This document shows, in pieces, positions 19,480-27,669 of a stretch of DNA of 64,000 nt. The first letter of the stretch is position 1. Every line of letters begins with the position of its first letter. Under the pieces are notes generated by a model. The model was not told the DNA's origin. It ran no database searches and was given only the letters and a program-made list of their open reading frames with translations. The position numbers and the translations under genes are program-made. Origin of the DNA: Acidobacteriota bacterium. GTDB taxonomy: Bacteria > Acidobacteriota > Terriglobia > Acidiferrales > UBA7541. The stretch lies in the NCBI GenBank assembly GCA_021788095.1, contig JAJYLB010000014.1, positions 1 to 64,000 of the forward strand, given 5' to 3'.

Positions 19480-20604
19480 GTGAAAATATTCCACGTGGTT
19501 GGGGCGCGCCCGAATTTCATGAAGGTTGCGCCCGTTTACAGAGCCCTCGAACGGCAGGGCGTGTCCTCTCAAACGGTAGTCCACACCGGCCAGCACTACG
19601 ACGCCAACATGTCGGAAGTGTTCTTTCGCGAACTCGGGATTCCTCGGCCCGACATCAACCTTCGGGCGGGTTCTGGAAGCCACCCGCAGCAGACGGCCGC
19701 AATCATGGTGGGATTTGAACCTGTTGTGCTCAAGCGAGCGCCGGATTTGGTTCTGGTTTACGGTGATGTGAATTCCACCGTCGCTGCCACGCTTGTCTGC
19801 GCCAAGCTGGGGGTCCCCGTAGGGCACGTCGAGGCGGGATTGCGCTCGTTCGATCGCTCGATGCCCGAGGAGATCAACCGCATCGTCACCGATTCCCTGG
19901 CAGACGCGCTGTTCACGCCTTCCGAGGATGGCAACGAAAACCTGATGCGTGAGGGAATTCCGAAAGGGAAGATCTTCTTCGTGGGTAACGTAATGATCGA
20001 CTCGTTGCTGCACCTGCTGCTTCTCGCCCTGGAACGTTACCCCGCGCTCGCGGAAAGGTTCGCCCTGCGGGAGTACGGTCTCGTAACGCTCCATCGGCCT
20101 TCGAATGTGGATAATGACGAGACGCTCTTCAAGATTCTCGACGCACTGCTTGAGATCAGTGTCGATCTGCCGTTAGTTTTCCCCGTCCACCCGCGGACCA
20201 GGCAGCGCCTTGCAAGTGCGGGTGCCCAACTCGATGGGCGTGTGACCCTCGCTGAACCGCTCGGTTATCTCGACTTCCTTGCCTTGGAGCAGTACGCCAA
20301 GCTCGTGATTACCGATTCCGGCGGCATTCAAGAGGAAACTACCTGCTTGGGCGTGCCATGCCTCACGGTGCGGGAGAACACCGAGCGTCCCGTAACTCTC
20401 AGCATGGGCACCAACGTCCTGGTTGGGCGAGATATGGATCGCCTCAAGCAGCAAGTGGCATGCATTCTTCGAGGCGAAGCAAAGAAGGGCAAACTCCCGC
20501 CCTTGTGGGACGGCAAGGCCGCTGAACGCATTTCCCAGACAATCGTTTCCGGCGCGTGGCGCACGGCCTCCAGCTCTTCGAAGATGCCTTGCCTTTCAAC
20601 ATGA
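19480..20604 (+). CDS. wecB: UDP-N-acetylglucosamine 2-epimerase (non-hydrolysing)
   Basis: Interconverts UDP-GlcNAc and UDP-ManNAc in the cytoplasm. Conserved blocks in order: GARPNFMKVAPV, HTGQHYD, VYGDVNST, GHVEAGLRS, MPEEINR, LHRPSNVDN, TDSGGIQEE and VRENTERPVT, covering the whole family fold. I prefer GTG 19480 (MKIFHVVG) to GTG 19471, because the purine-rich TAAGAGA at 19463-19469 is then properly spaced. The gene ends ATGA with the next gene. Confidence 0.9.
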   Translation: MKIFHVVGARPNFMKVAPVYRALERQGVSSQTVVHTGQHYDANMSEVFFRELGIPRPDINLRAGSGSHPQQTAAIMVGFEPVVLKRAPDLVLVYGDVNSTVAATLVCAKLGVPVGHVEAGLRSFDRSMPEEINRIVTDSLADALFTPSEDGNENLMREGIPKGKIFFVGNVMIDSLLHLLLLALERYPALAERFALREYGLVTLHRPSNVDNDETLFKILDALLEISVDLPLVFPVHPRTRQRLASAGAQLDGRVTLAEPLGYLDFLALEQYAKLVITDSGGIQEETTCLGVPCLTVRENTERPVTLSMGTNVLVGRDMDRLKQQVACILRGEAKKGKLPPLWDGKAAERISQTIVSGAWRTASSSSKMPCLST

Positions 20605-21581
20605 CTGTCGCTGGCCGGCTCAATTACTACCGCAGAATCGCAGCGGCCTACCTGACACCGCTCGAGAGCCAGTTGGATTTCTGGCACGAGCCGCCGGAAG
20701 TCAATCCCCGCGCGGCCTACGACGCACTCGGCGAGTACTACATGCCCTTCCGTAGAAAAGCGGACTATGCCGGAGCCTTCGACAGCCAAGGCGTCCCGCT
20801 GCTGAACTATCGGGGTGCGATTGGGCGGCAGTACAACCCGATCGCCGTCGCTCAGTACGGGCTAGGGAACTTTAACCTCTATCAGAGAACTGGCAGCCCT
20901 CTGCGAAAAGCGAGGTTCCTGGCTGCCTCCAATTGGCTCGCATCGAATCAGGAGCGAAATGCAGCAGGCCTGCCGGTCTGGAATCATCATTTCGACTGGG
21001 AATATCGCACCCCGCTCAAAGCTCCCTGGTACTCCGCCCTGGCCCAAGGCCAGGGTATTTCCTTGCTGGTCCGCGCTCACAAAGCGACGGGACACAGGCC
21101 CTATCTCGCGGCGGCTGCGGATGCCTTCCAGGCATTTCTCGTCCCGATGGAAAAGGGTGGCGTGACCTTCACCGATGCCTCCGGAGACACTTGGTTCGAA
21201 GAATACGTCACTTCGCCTCCTACGCATATTCTGAACGGGTTCATTTGGGCCATCTGGGGTGTCTTCGATTATTACTTGGCTACATCGAACGTCACCGCGG
21301 GGGAGCTCTTTACACAGGCCATCAGCACCCTCGCTAAGAACCTCAAGGCCTACGACATAGGTTTCTGGTCCTTGTACGAGCAATCTGGCACGCGCATGAG
21401 GATGCTCGCGAGTTCCTTCTACCACGCGTTGCACATTACCCAATTGAAGATCCTGCACGCGTTGACCGGCGAGGAGATCTTCCAGAGGTGTGCCGAGCGC
21501 TGGGAGCGCTACCGCCGGGATAAGCGTAACAGGGTGCGAGCCACCCTCCAGAAGAGCCTCTTCAAGCTCTGCTACTACTGA
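20601..21581 (+). CDS. Glucuronyl C5-epimerase-like protein
   Basis: 326 residues resembling the C-terminal catalytic domain of D-glucuronyl C5-epimerase, which converts glucuronate to iduronate within a polymer. Visible support: NPIAVAQYGLGNFNLY, WLASNQ, WNHHFDWEYR, PWYSALAQGQGISLLVRAHK, and WFEEYVTSPPTHILNGFIWA, the (alpha/alpha) barrel motifs of that family. ATG 20601 overlaps the WecB stop (ATGA); an in-frame ATG at 20556 would overlap 49 bases. No signal peptide is visible, so it may act on lipid-linked units in the cytoplasm. Uronate substrate is inference. Confidence 0.78.
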   Translation: MTVAGRLNYYRRIAAAYLTPLESQLDFWHEPPEVNPRAAYDALGEYYMPFRRKADYAGAFDSQGVPLLNYRGAIGRQYNPIAVAQYGLGNFNLYQRTGSPLRKARFLAASNWLASNQERNAAGLPVWNHHFDWEYRTPLKAPWYSALAQGQGISLLVRAHKATGHRPYLAAAADAFQAFLVPMEKGGVTFTDASGDTWFEEYVTSPPTHILNGFIWAIWGVFDYYLATSNVTAGELFTQAISTLAKNLKAYDIGFWSLYEQSGTRMRMLASSFYHALHITQLKILHALTGEEIFQRCAERWERYRRDKRNRVRATLQKSLFKLCYY

Positions 21582-22885
21582 TGAAGATTCTTTACGTCTC
21601 CCAGTATTTCCCGCCGGAGATGGGCGCTCCAGCCGCGCGAGTGCACGAGCTTGCCCGGCGCTGGGTGGAGATGGGGCATCAGGTCACCGTGTTGACTGGT
21701 TTCCCCAATCATCCCACCGGCGTCATTCCCCCGGAGTACCGCGCGAAATGGCGGCGGCTGGTCTGGCATGAGCGAACGGACGGTATCGACGTGATCCGAG
21801 TCTGGCTCATGCCGTTCCCCAACCGCGGAGCGGGCGGGCGCATTCTGAACTTCGCTTCGTTCTGGCTCTCCTCTTCGCTCGCCGGAACCTTTCTCGCGCG
21901 GCCCGATGTCGTCATCGCGACTTCCCCGCAGTTGCTCGTTGGTCTGACGGGCTGGTGGCTGGGCCGGGTGAAGCGGGCGCCCTTCTTCTTTGAAGTGCGC
22001 GATCTGTGGCCCGAGTCCCTCACCGCCGTGGGAGCGTCGGGCAGACGGTCCGCAGTCTACCGGGGCTCGGAGGCTGTTGCTCGCTTTCTCTACCGCCGCA
22101 GCGACTATATCGTGGTGGTGACTCCGGCCTTTAGGGACTACCTGATTGCGAACCGGGTCGTAGAGGAAGGGAAGATCGCGGTGGTGGAGAACGGCGTCGA
22201 AACTTCGCTGTTTCGTCCCGGGGAAGATGGCGCGGTCCGGAAGGCTCTCGGACTCGAAGGGAAGTTTGTAGTGTCGTACATCGGCACCCTAGGCATGGCG
22301 CATGGCTTGGACACAGTGTTGCAGGTTGCCGAAATAGCCGGCGCCGACAATTCCCCGGTTACGTTTGTCCTCATTGGAGAGGGCGCGGAAAAGGAGAATT
22401 TGCGCAGCCTGGCGGCAAAGCGAGGCCTAAGAAACGTCCTCTTTGTGGATCAAAAGCCGCGAGAGCTTGTGCCCGGGTTCATTCGCGCGTCCGATGCGTG
22501 CCTGGTGCTTCTAAAGAACCAGGAAATTTTCAAAACGGTCATACCCACGAAACTCCTGGAGTTCATGGCCTGTGGCCGCCCGGTAATTCTTGGGGTTCGA
22601 GGGCAGGCCCAAGAGATTGTCGAGCGCGCGGAAGCCGGGCTTTGCGTCGAGCCGGAGAACGCGGAGGCGCTGGGGGCAGCCATTCGCAGGCTCCGTTCCG
22701 ATCCTGCCTTGCGGAAAAAACTTGGCGAAAATGGCAGGCGGTGGGTCGTCGACCATCATTCGCGCACGAAAATGGCGGAGAAGTATACGGACGTTCTCTG
22801 CGGCATCGGTAGCCTGCGCCCCTCTGACGGTCCTAAACGCCTGCCGCGCCAAGGTAAGCCTTCGGGCCATCCTGGAATCTTCTAG
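21581..22885 (+). CDS. WbuB-like family 4 glycosyltransferase
   Basis: 434 residues. It starts KILYVSQYFPPEMGAPAARV and continues TVLTGFPNHPTG, the characteristic N-terminus of the WbuB group (N-acetyl-fucosaminyl or related transfer). The C-terminal donor domain has VSYIGTLGMAHGLDTVLQVA and IPTKLLEFMACGRPVILG. The ATG overlaps the previous stop by one base (TGATG). Together with WecB it suggests an amino-sugar-containing repeat unit. Confidence 0.85.
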   Translation: MKILYVSQYFPPEMGAPAARVHELARRWVEMGHQVTVLTGFPNHPTGVIPPEYRAKWRRLVWHERTDGIDVIRVWLMPFPNRGAGGRILNFASFWLSSSLAGTFLARPDVVIATSPQLLVGLTGWWLGRVKRAPFFFEVRDLWPESLTAVGASGRRSAVYRGSEAVARFLYRRSDYIVVVTPAFRDYLIANRVVEEGKIAVVENGVETSLFRPGEDGAVRKALGLEGKFVVSYIGTLGMAHGLDTVLQVAEIAGADNSPVTFVLIGEGAEKENLRSLAAKRGLRNVLFVDQKPRELVPGFIRASDACLVLLKNQEIFKTVIPTKLLEFMACGRPVILGVRGQAQEIVERAEAGLCVEPENAEALGAAIRRLRSDPALRKKLGENGRRWVVDHHSRTKMAEKYTDVLCGIGSLRPSDGPKRLPRQGKPSGHPGIF

Positions 22886-22912
22886 CGGGAATCCGGCCCT
22901 GCCCGCGTTGCC

Positions 22913-24466
22913 GTGATCTTCGATCTGTTCATCGTTTTTACCGGGAGCGTGCTGGTAAGCGCCCTGCTGACGAGGTGCGTGCGAGACCTCGCGCGTAAGA
23001 GAGGCTGGGTCGACCCTCCGGATGTGGCGCGGCATCTTCACGGCAAGGCTGTGCCCCGGCTGGGCGGCGTGGCGATTTTCCTCACCGTGGCCGGAATGGC
23101 GACGCTTGGCTTACTTACGCGGCATGGCTGGGACGTGCAGGGTGGATCTTCCTGGTCAAAAGCTCTGATGATTCTTGTTCCTGCCGCCCTGGTCTTCCTT
23201 GTGGGACTTTGCGACGATTTCCGGAACTTGGGACCGTATGTGAAGTTCGGCGTCCAGATTCTAGCTGCCTGCCTGCTGTATTTCGGTGGTTTCGGCATTC
23301 ACCGGTTCGACCTCCTCTCCCCCAACAGCGAACTCGGAGTCTTCGTCGGTCTTGCCCTCACGATCGTGTGGGTGCTGCTCATCACCAACGCCTTCAACCT
23401 GATTGACGGCCTGGACGGCCTGGCTGGCGGCTCGGCGCTGTTCTCCACCGTTGTTGTGTTCGTCTCGTCGCTTCTGACCGGCGCCGGCCTTGTGACGGTC
23501 GTCGCGGCGGCGCTCGCCGGTGCGATTGTCGGTTTCCTGCGGTTCAACTTCAATCCCGCCACGATTTTCCTGGGCGATAGCGGTAGCCTCTTCATCGGAT
23601 TCTTGCTGAGCGCGCTGGCTCTGGCGGGGTCGCAGAAGGCGTCCACCATGGTCGCCGTGGCGATCCCCGTCGTCAGTCTCGGCTTGCCTATTCTCGACGT
23701 TGCGATCGCGGTGGTGCGTCGATTCCTCAGCGGCAAGCCGCTTTTCCAGGGAGACAGCGAGCACATCCACCACAGGCTGCTGAAACGAGGATTCCGCCAG
23801 CGTGACGCCGTGCTGATCCTCTACGGCGTGTCGGCGCTTTTCGCCTTACTGAGTCTCGCCCTGCTCCATGGAGGTAGAACCGCCGCGCTGGTCCTGATCG
23901 TTCTCGGTATCGGAGTCTTCGTTGGTCTCCCGCAGTTGCGTTATCAGGAATTCAAGGAAATGCGCCGGCTCCTGGAAAGAACCGCTGGACAAAAACGCAT
24001 CATCGCGAACGACCTCTGCGTCCGCCGTGCCGCCGAAGCTCTGGAGAACTGCGACAGCCCCTCTGACCTCTGGCGAATTCTGGCGGACGCACTACAACCC
24101 AGCGAATTCGATGGATTCCGATTGAAACTCCCCGCTTCCGTTTGGCCGCCTCTGTCTGTTCCCCCCCACGCGAGGCAAAGCGGGCAAGGAGAACTGATGT
24201 TTTCCTGGTCGGCGCTCGGCGTTCCCGGCGCCAATTGGGAGTTGAAGCTCGAACTCGTCGACAAAGACGGAGAAAAGTGCGGATCCTTTTCCGTTTTTAA
24301 GCGACTGAATGGCAAGCCGCTCATGATGGACATCAATCTGCTCGGCGACGGCTTTCAAGTGGCTCTTGCCGGCGCCGTTCGCCGCACCATCCTCGATTGG
24401 CGGCCACGCGCCGCGGAATATGGGGCGGAGTTAATCGTGGAAAGTCCGAAAGCCATTTCCGCCTAG
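22913..24466 (+). CDS. WecA/MraY-like undecaprenyl-phosphate sugar-1-phosphate transferase with extra C-terminal domain
   Basis: Initiates the repeat unit by loading a sugar-1-phosphate onto undecaprenyl phosphate. Multi-pass protein with the family motifs GLCDDFRNLG (about 98-107), NAFNLIDGLDGLAGG (about 159-173), FLGDSGSLFIGF, and DSEHIHHRLLKRG (about 281-293). About 170 residues after the membrane core form a soluble domain I do not recognise. Start is GTG 22913. Its TAG stop (24464-24466) overlaps the target TA and first base of the insertion sequence, so the C-terminus may have been shortened. Confidence 0.88.
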   Translation: MIFDLFIVFTGSVLVSALLTRCVRDLARKRGWVDPPDVARHLHGKAVPRLGGVAIFLTVAGMATLGLLTRHGWDVQGGSSWSKALMILVPAALVFLVGLCDDFRNLGPYVKFGVQILAACLLYFGGFGIHRFDLLSPNSELGVFVGLALTIVWVLLITNAFNLIDGLDGLAGGSALFSTVVVFVSSLLTGAGLVTVVAAALAGAIVGFLRFNFNPATIFLGDSGSLFIGFLLSALALAGSQKASTMVAVAIPVVSLGLPILDVAIAVVRRFLSGKPLFQGDSEHIHHRLLKRGFRQRDAVLILYGVSALFALLSLALLHGGRTAALVLIVLGIGVFVGLPQLRYQEFKEMRRLLERTAGQKRIIANDLCVRRAAEALENCDSPSDLWRILADALQPSEFDGFRLKLPASVWPPLSVPPHARQSGQGELMFSWSALGVPGANWELKLELVDKDGEKCGSFSVFKRLNGKPLMMDINLLGDGFQVALAGAVRRTILDWRPRAAEYGAELIVESPKAISA

Positions 24467-25384
24467 AGGCAGTTGCATAACCTCGCACAAGCCTCTGAAA
24501 ACGTGATGGTTAGATTCTGCGAAATGATGGATAAGCAAGGTCAGCAGCGCCGAAGGAGGGCCGATGGCGCGATCGGGTCCGTTGCTGACCGAGGCGCAGT
24601 GGAACAAGATCGCGCCCTTGCTCCCGAAACCGCCCAGGCAGCGCAAGGGCGGCCGCCGCTGGATCGAGAACCGGAGGGTGCTGGAAGGCATTCTCTGGAT
24701 TCTGCGGAGCGGCGCTCGCTGGCAGGACCTGCCGGACAGATATCCGCATCCCTCGACGTGCTGGCGGCGGCTGCGGGACTGGGAGGAGCGGGGCGTTTGG
24801 TTGAACGTTTGGCGAGCATTCCTGAGCGAGTTGAACGAGCGGCAACAGTTGAAGTGGAGCGAGTCGTTCCTGGACGGCAGCTTCGCTCCGGCAAAAAAGG
24901 GGGCGCGGAAGTCGGAAAAACCAAGCGGGGCAAGGGGACGAAGTGGATGGTGGTGGTCGACGGCCGCGGAGTTCCTCTGGGGGACCACCTTTGTTCGGCG
25001 TCCCCGTCGGAGGTCCGGCTCGCGGAGAAGACGCTCGCGGCGATCCGCGTAGGACGCCGACACCGCCCCGGGCGTCCCCGGCAAAAGCCGCAGCGGGTGA
25101 TCGCCGACAAGGGTTACGACAGCGACGCGCTGCGGGGGCGGTTGCGCCGGCGGGGCATTTTGCTGATCGCGCCCCACCGATCGAATCGTCACCGGACCCC
25201 GCCGCAGGACGGGCGCATTCTGCGACGCTACAAGCGGCGCTGGACGGTCGAACGCACGTTCGCCTGGCAGGGGAACTTCCGCCGACTCGTCGTCCGCTAC
25301 GATCACCTGCTTTCGATCTATCGAGCGTTCTTCCATATCGCTTGCCTCATGATCGTTTTACGGAGGGTTGTGCAATAGCTTCTA
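24464..25384 (+). mobile_element. IS5 family (IS427-like) insertion sequence
   Basis: A 917-bp element (24466-25382) between TA duplications, inside CTAG at both ends. Left end GAGGCAGTTGCATAACCTC and complement of right end GAAGCTATTGCACAACCCTC are imperfect inverted repeats. It contains one transposase read in two frames. Size, TA target and A6G frameshift site match what is known of the IS427 group. Confidence 0.88.
24564..25378 (+). CDS. IS5/IS427-type transposase, made by -1 ribosomal frameshifting
   Basis: DDE transposase of about 271 residues in two overlapping frames. Frame 1 (ATG 24564, preceded by GGAGGG) encodes the helix-turn-helix half and the first Asp in SFLDGSFAP. At 24893-24899 the heptamer A AAA AAG sits exactly in frame (GCA AAA AAG), the canonical -1 slip site. 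The second frame supplies KWMVVVDGRGVPLG (second Asp) and RRWTVERTFAW (Glu) and ends at 25378. Without the shift, frame 1 yields an arginine-rich tail ending at 25052. All three catalytic acids are present, so it may be active. Confidence 0.85.
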
Positions 25385-25644
25385 GTACTCCCAAAGCCAG
25401 GCGGTGATACAATCCGGCCCCATCGGGCTTGTGGAACCTCGAGTGCCTGAGTGGGGACGCGCAGGACGCCCCGCCGGTTGACCTGGTAAACGCTGCTTGC
25501 GCCTCATCGCTTGATTTCAGCCCGTTCCGGCCACGTTGGCGATTCGACGGCGCCGGAATCCTGCCGTGCCGGAACTCAATCTGACCCGCGTCCGGGGGTC
25601 CGTGGAGTTTCCCTTCTCCGCCCCTCGGCGCAAGAGGAGCATCC

Positions 25645-26226
25645 ATGGCCACCACTCGACCGCAGATCACCGGCCCGGAACCCTCCCGACCGGCAATGGA
25701 GGTCGAATCCCGGCTAAAGACTCTCGAAGCGCAAGTCGCCCGGCTGGAGAAACGGGCGCCCGACGACCGCGTATGCCTGGTGGTATTTTCCGGAGAACTC
25801 GATCGCGTACTCGAAGCCTTCGTGATCGCCACGGGGGCGGCGGCGCTGGGGCAACAGGTCTCGATGTTCTTCACGTTTTGGGGCTTGGCGGCGCTGCGGC
25901 GTCGGCGGCAATTCAACGGCAAGCGGTTCCACGAGAAGCTGATGGCGCTGGTCTCGCCGGGAAGCAGCAGGCTGCCCCTGTCGCGAATGAATCTGTTTGG
26001 CGCCGGGCCGCAGATGATGCGCCGCGTGATGCGGGATAAGCACGTCGCTTCGCTCGAGGACCTGATGCGAATTGCCCGGCGGACGGGCGCGCGAATCGCG
26101 GTTTGTGAAACCTCGCGCGACATGATGGGGTTGGCAGAAGGCGAATTACCGGTCGATTTGGAATTCGGGTGCACGGCCGGCTTCCTCACCGAAGCCCTGC
26201 GCTCCCGCATGACGCTGCTCATCTGA
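25645..26226 (+). CDS. DsrE/DsrF/DrsH-like family protein
   Basis: 193 residues. After a predicted coiled coil (about 15-40, ESRLKTLEAQVARLEKR) comes a DsrE-like fold: VCLVVFSGELDRVLEAFVIA, FFTFWGLAALRR, and a C-terminal GARIAVCETSRDMMGL with a cysteine near 153. Family members handle sulfur relay or act as peroxiredoxin-like proteins, but the exact role is unproven. ATG 25645 has GAGGAG upstream. It stands alone between the insertion sequence and the oxidoreductase gene. Confidence 0.75.
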   Translation: MATTRPQITGPEPSRPAMEVESRLKTLEAQVARLEKRAPDDRVCLVVFSGELDRVLEAFVIATGAAALGQQVSMFFTFWGLAALRRRRQFNGKRFHEKLMALVSPGSSRLPLSRMNLFGAGPQMMRRVMRDKHVASLEDLMRIARRTGARIAVCETSRDMMGLAEGELPVDLEFGCTAGFLTEALRSRMTLLI

Positions 26227-26231
26227 GACCC

Positions 26232-26250
26232 GGGCGACCGCAGGTCGCCC
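26232..26250. terminator. Hairpin after the DsrE-like gene (repeat-derived)
   Basis: GGGCGACC-GCA-GGTCGCCC, a perfect 8-bp stem with 3-base loop, starts six bases after the DsrE-like stop. No T-run follows, so it is either a weak terminator or a dispersed palindromic repeat. Confidence 0.4.
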
Positions 26251-26367
26251 CTACCAGATTCCCTACCTGAGGATTCCTGGCGCCGCCCTTGCCCTGCCCT
26301 GCCCCTTCGTGCAACCGTAAACTGCGCGGCTTGACGTTCCGGCCACTCCGGGCCGAAGGAGGCAACG

Positions 26368-27393
26368 ATGCGGGCATACGAATTGCGTGGATACGAGCCG
26401 GGGCCCGGCCACGGATTCGAGCAGTTGACGCTTGCCGAACGGCCCGACCCGCAGCCAGGCCCCGGGCAGGTGGTGATGCGCGTCCGCGCGGTCTCGCTGA
26501 ATTTCCGCGATACCCTCGTGGCGAAGGGACTCTACAGCCGCAAATTGCGCCTGCCCCTGGTGCCCTGCTCAGACGCGGCGGGCGAAGTGATTGCCGTGGG
26601 CGGGGGCGCCGACCGATTCCGTGTTGGCGACCGGGTAGCGGCGAATTTCATGCCCGCCTGGACCGAAGGCGAGGTGAATGAGGCCCGGGCGAAATCCGCG
26701 CTGGGTGGCGATGTGGATGGCGTGCTGGCCGAGCAAGTGGCGTTCGATCAGCAGGCCTTGGTGCGGATTCCCGAGCCGCTGTCGTTCGAGGAGGCCTCGA
26801 CCCTGCCTTGCGCCGGCGTTACCGCCTGGAACGCTTTGATGGTCGCCGGGAAGCTGCACGCGGGAGAAACGGTGCTCGTGCTGGGCACGGGCGGCGTATC
26901 CATTTTCGCGCTCCAGTTCGCGCGGTTGGGAGGCGCCAGGGTGATTGTCACCTCCCGCAGCGATGAGAAACTCGCTCGGGCGCGCGAGTTGGGCGCCGAT
27001 GCCGGAATCAACTACAAGACCACGCCCGATTGGGAGGAAAAGGTGTGGGAGATGACCTCGCGGCGTGGCGTGGATCATGTGGTCGAGGTCGGGGGCGCGG
27101 AGACTCTGCCGAAATCGATGCGCTCCGTCCGCTTTGGCGGCCACATCGCGCTGATCGGGAACCTCACGGGCCGCGGCGGAGTCGATTTCGTTCCCATCTT
27201 CGCGAGAGCGCTCCGAGTGAGCGGCATATTCGTCGGCTCACGCGTCATGTTCGAGGAGATGAATCGGGCGATCGCCCATGCGGGGCTCAGGCCGGTGATC
27301 GACCGCGTGTTTTCGTTCGAGCAGGCGGCGGAGGCGTTGCGCTACATGGAAGGCGGAACGCACTTCGGGAAGATCGTTATTCGGCTGGAGTAG
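26368..27393 (+). CDS. NAD(P)-dependent quinone-type/alcohol dehydrogenase-like oxidoreductase
   Basis: 341 residues, medium-chain dehydrogenase fold. N-terminal GroES-like part has VSLNFRDTLVAKG and CSDAAGEV; the Rossmann part has VLVLGTGGVSIFALQFARLG (about 169-188) and VIVTSRSDEKLARARELGAD. The catalytic and structural zinc cysteines are missing, as in the zinc-independent quinone oxidoreductase branch. ATG 26368 follows AAGGAGG at good spacing. Substrate unknown. Confidence 0.82.
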   Translation: MRAYELRGYEPGPGHGFEQLTLAERPDPQPGPGQVVMRVRAVSLNFRDTLVAKGLYSRKLRLPLVPCSDAAGEVIAVGGGADRFRVGDRVAANFMPAWTEGEVNEARAKSALGGDVDGVLAEQVAFDQQALVRIPEPLSFEEASTLPCAGVTAWNALMVAGKLHAGETVLVLGTGGVSIFALQFARLGGARVIVTSRSDEKLARARELGADAGINYKTTPDWEEKVWEMTSRRGVDHVVEVGGAETLPKSMRSVRFGGHIALIGNLTGRGGVDFVPIFARALRVSGIFVGSRVMFEEMNRAIAHAGLRPVIDRVFSFEQAAEALRYMEGGTHFGKIVIRLE

Positions 27394-27420
27394 CACAGGC
27401 ATTCTTGCCTGTGCTGTTTT
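27392..27420 (+). terminator. Rho-independent terminator after the oxidoreductase gene
   Basis: AGCACAGGCA-TTCT-TGCCTGTGCT, a perfect 10-bp stem with 4-base loop, followed by GTTTT. It overlaps the last base of the TAG stop codon. The CAGGCATTCTTGCCTG core is also of the dispersed-repeat type. Confidence 0.65.
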
Positions 27421-27528
27421 GGACGAAAAGCGCACCGCCAGGTCCCGAAGGTTCGGGAGGCTCTGTTACACGATCGCATAAGCCTGGTTTTCTGAAAACA
27501 TCCGGGACCGCCGGGTGGGCACGACTGG

Positions 27529-27590
27529 ATTCCCGCTTTCGCGGGAATGACCGAGGGAATGAACGAGGGAATGACTGTGGGAATGACCTG
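27529..27590. repeat. REP-like hairpin followed by four 12-bp tandem units
   Basis: ATTCCCGC-TTTC-GCGGGAAT (27529-27548) is a perfect palindrome. It runs into four direct units of the form GGGAATGAnnGA/GT starting at 27543, 27555, 27567 and 27579. Non-coding, in the gap downstream of the convergent Lhr gene. Confidence 0.7.
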
Positions 27591-27669
27591 GTACGGGGGC
27601 GGTGTGCCCAAGAGCTTCCACGCGGGGCAACGGTCACGGGAGACAGGGGTTAGCGCACCCTGCGGCGGA

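Noticed and set aside
27529..27590. CRISPR-like array
   Set aside because: Units are 12 bp with no spacers; this is a simple tandem repeat next to a palindrome.
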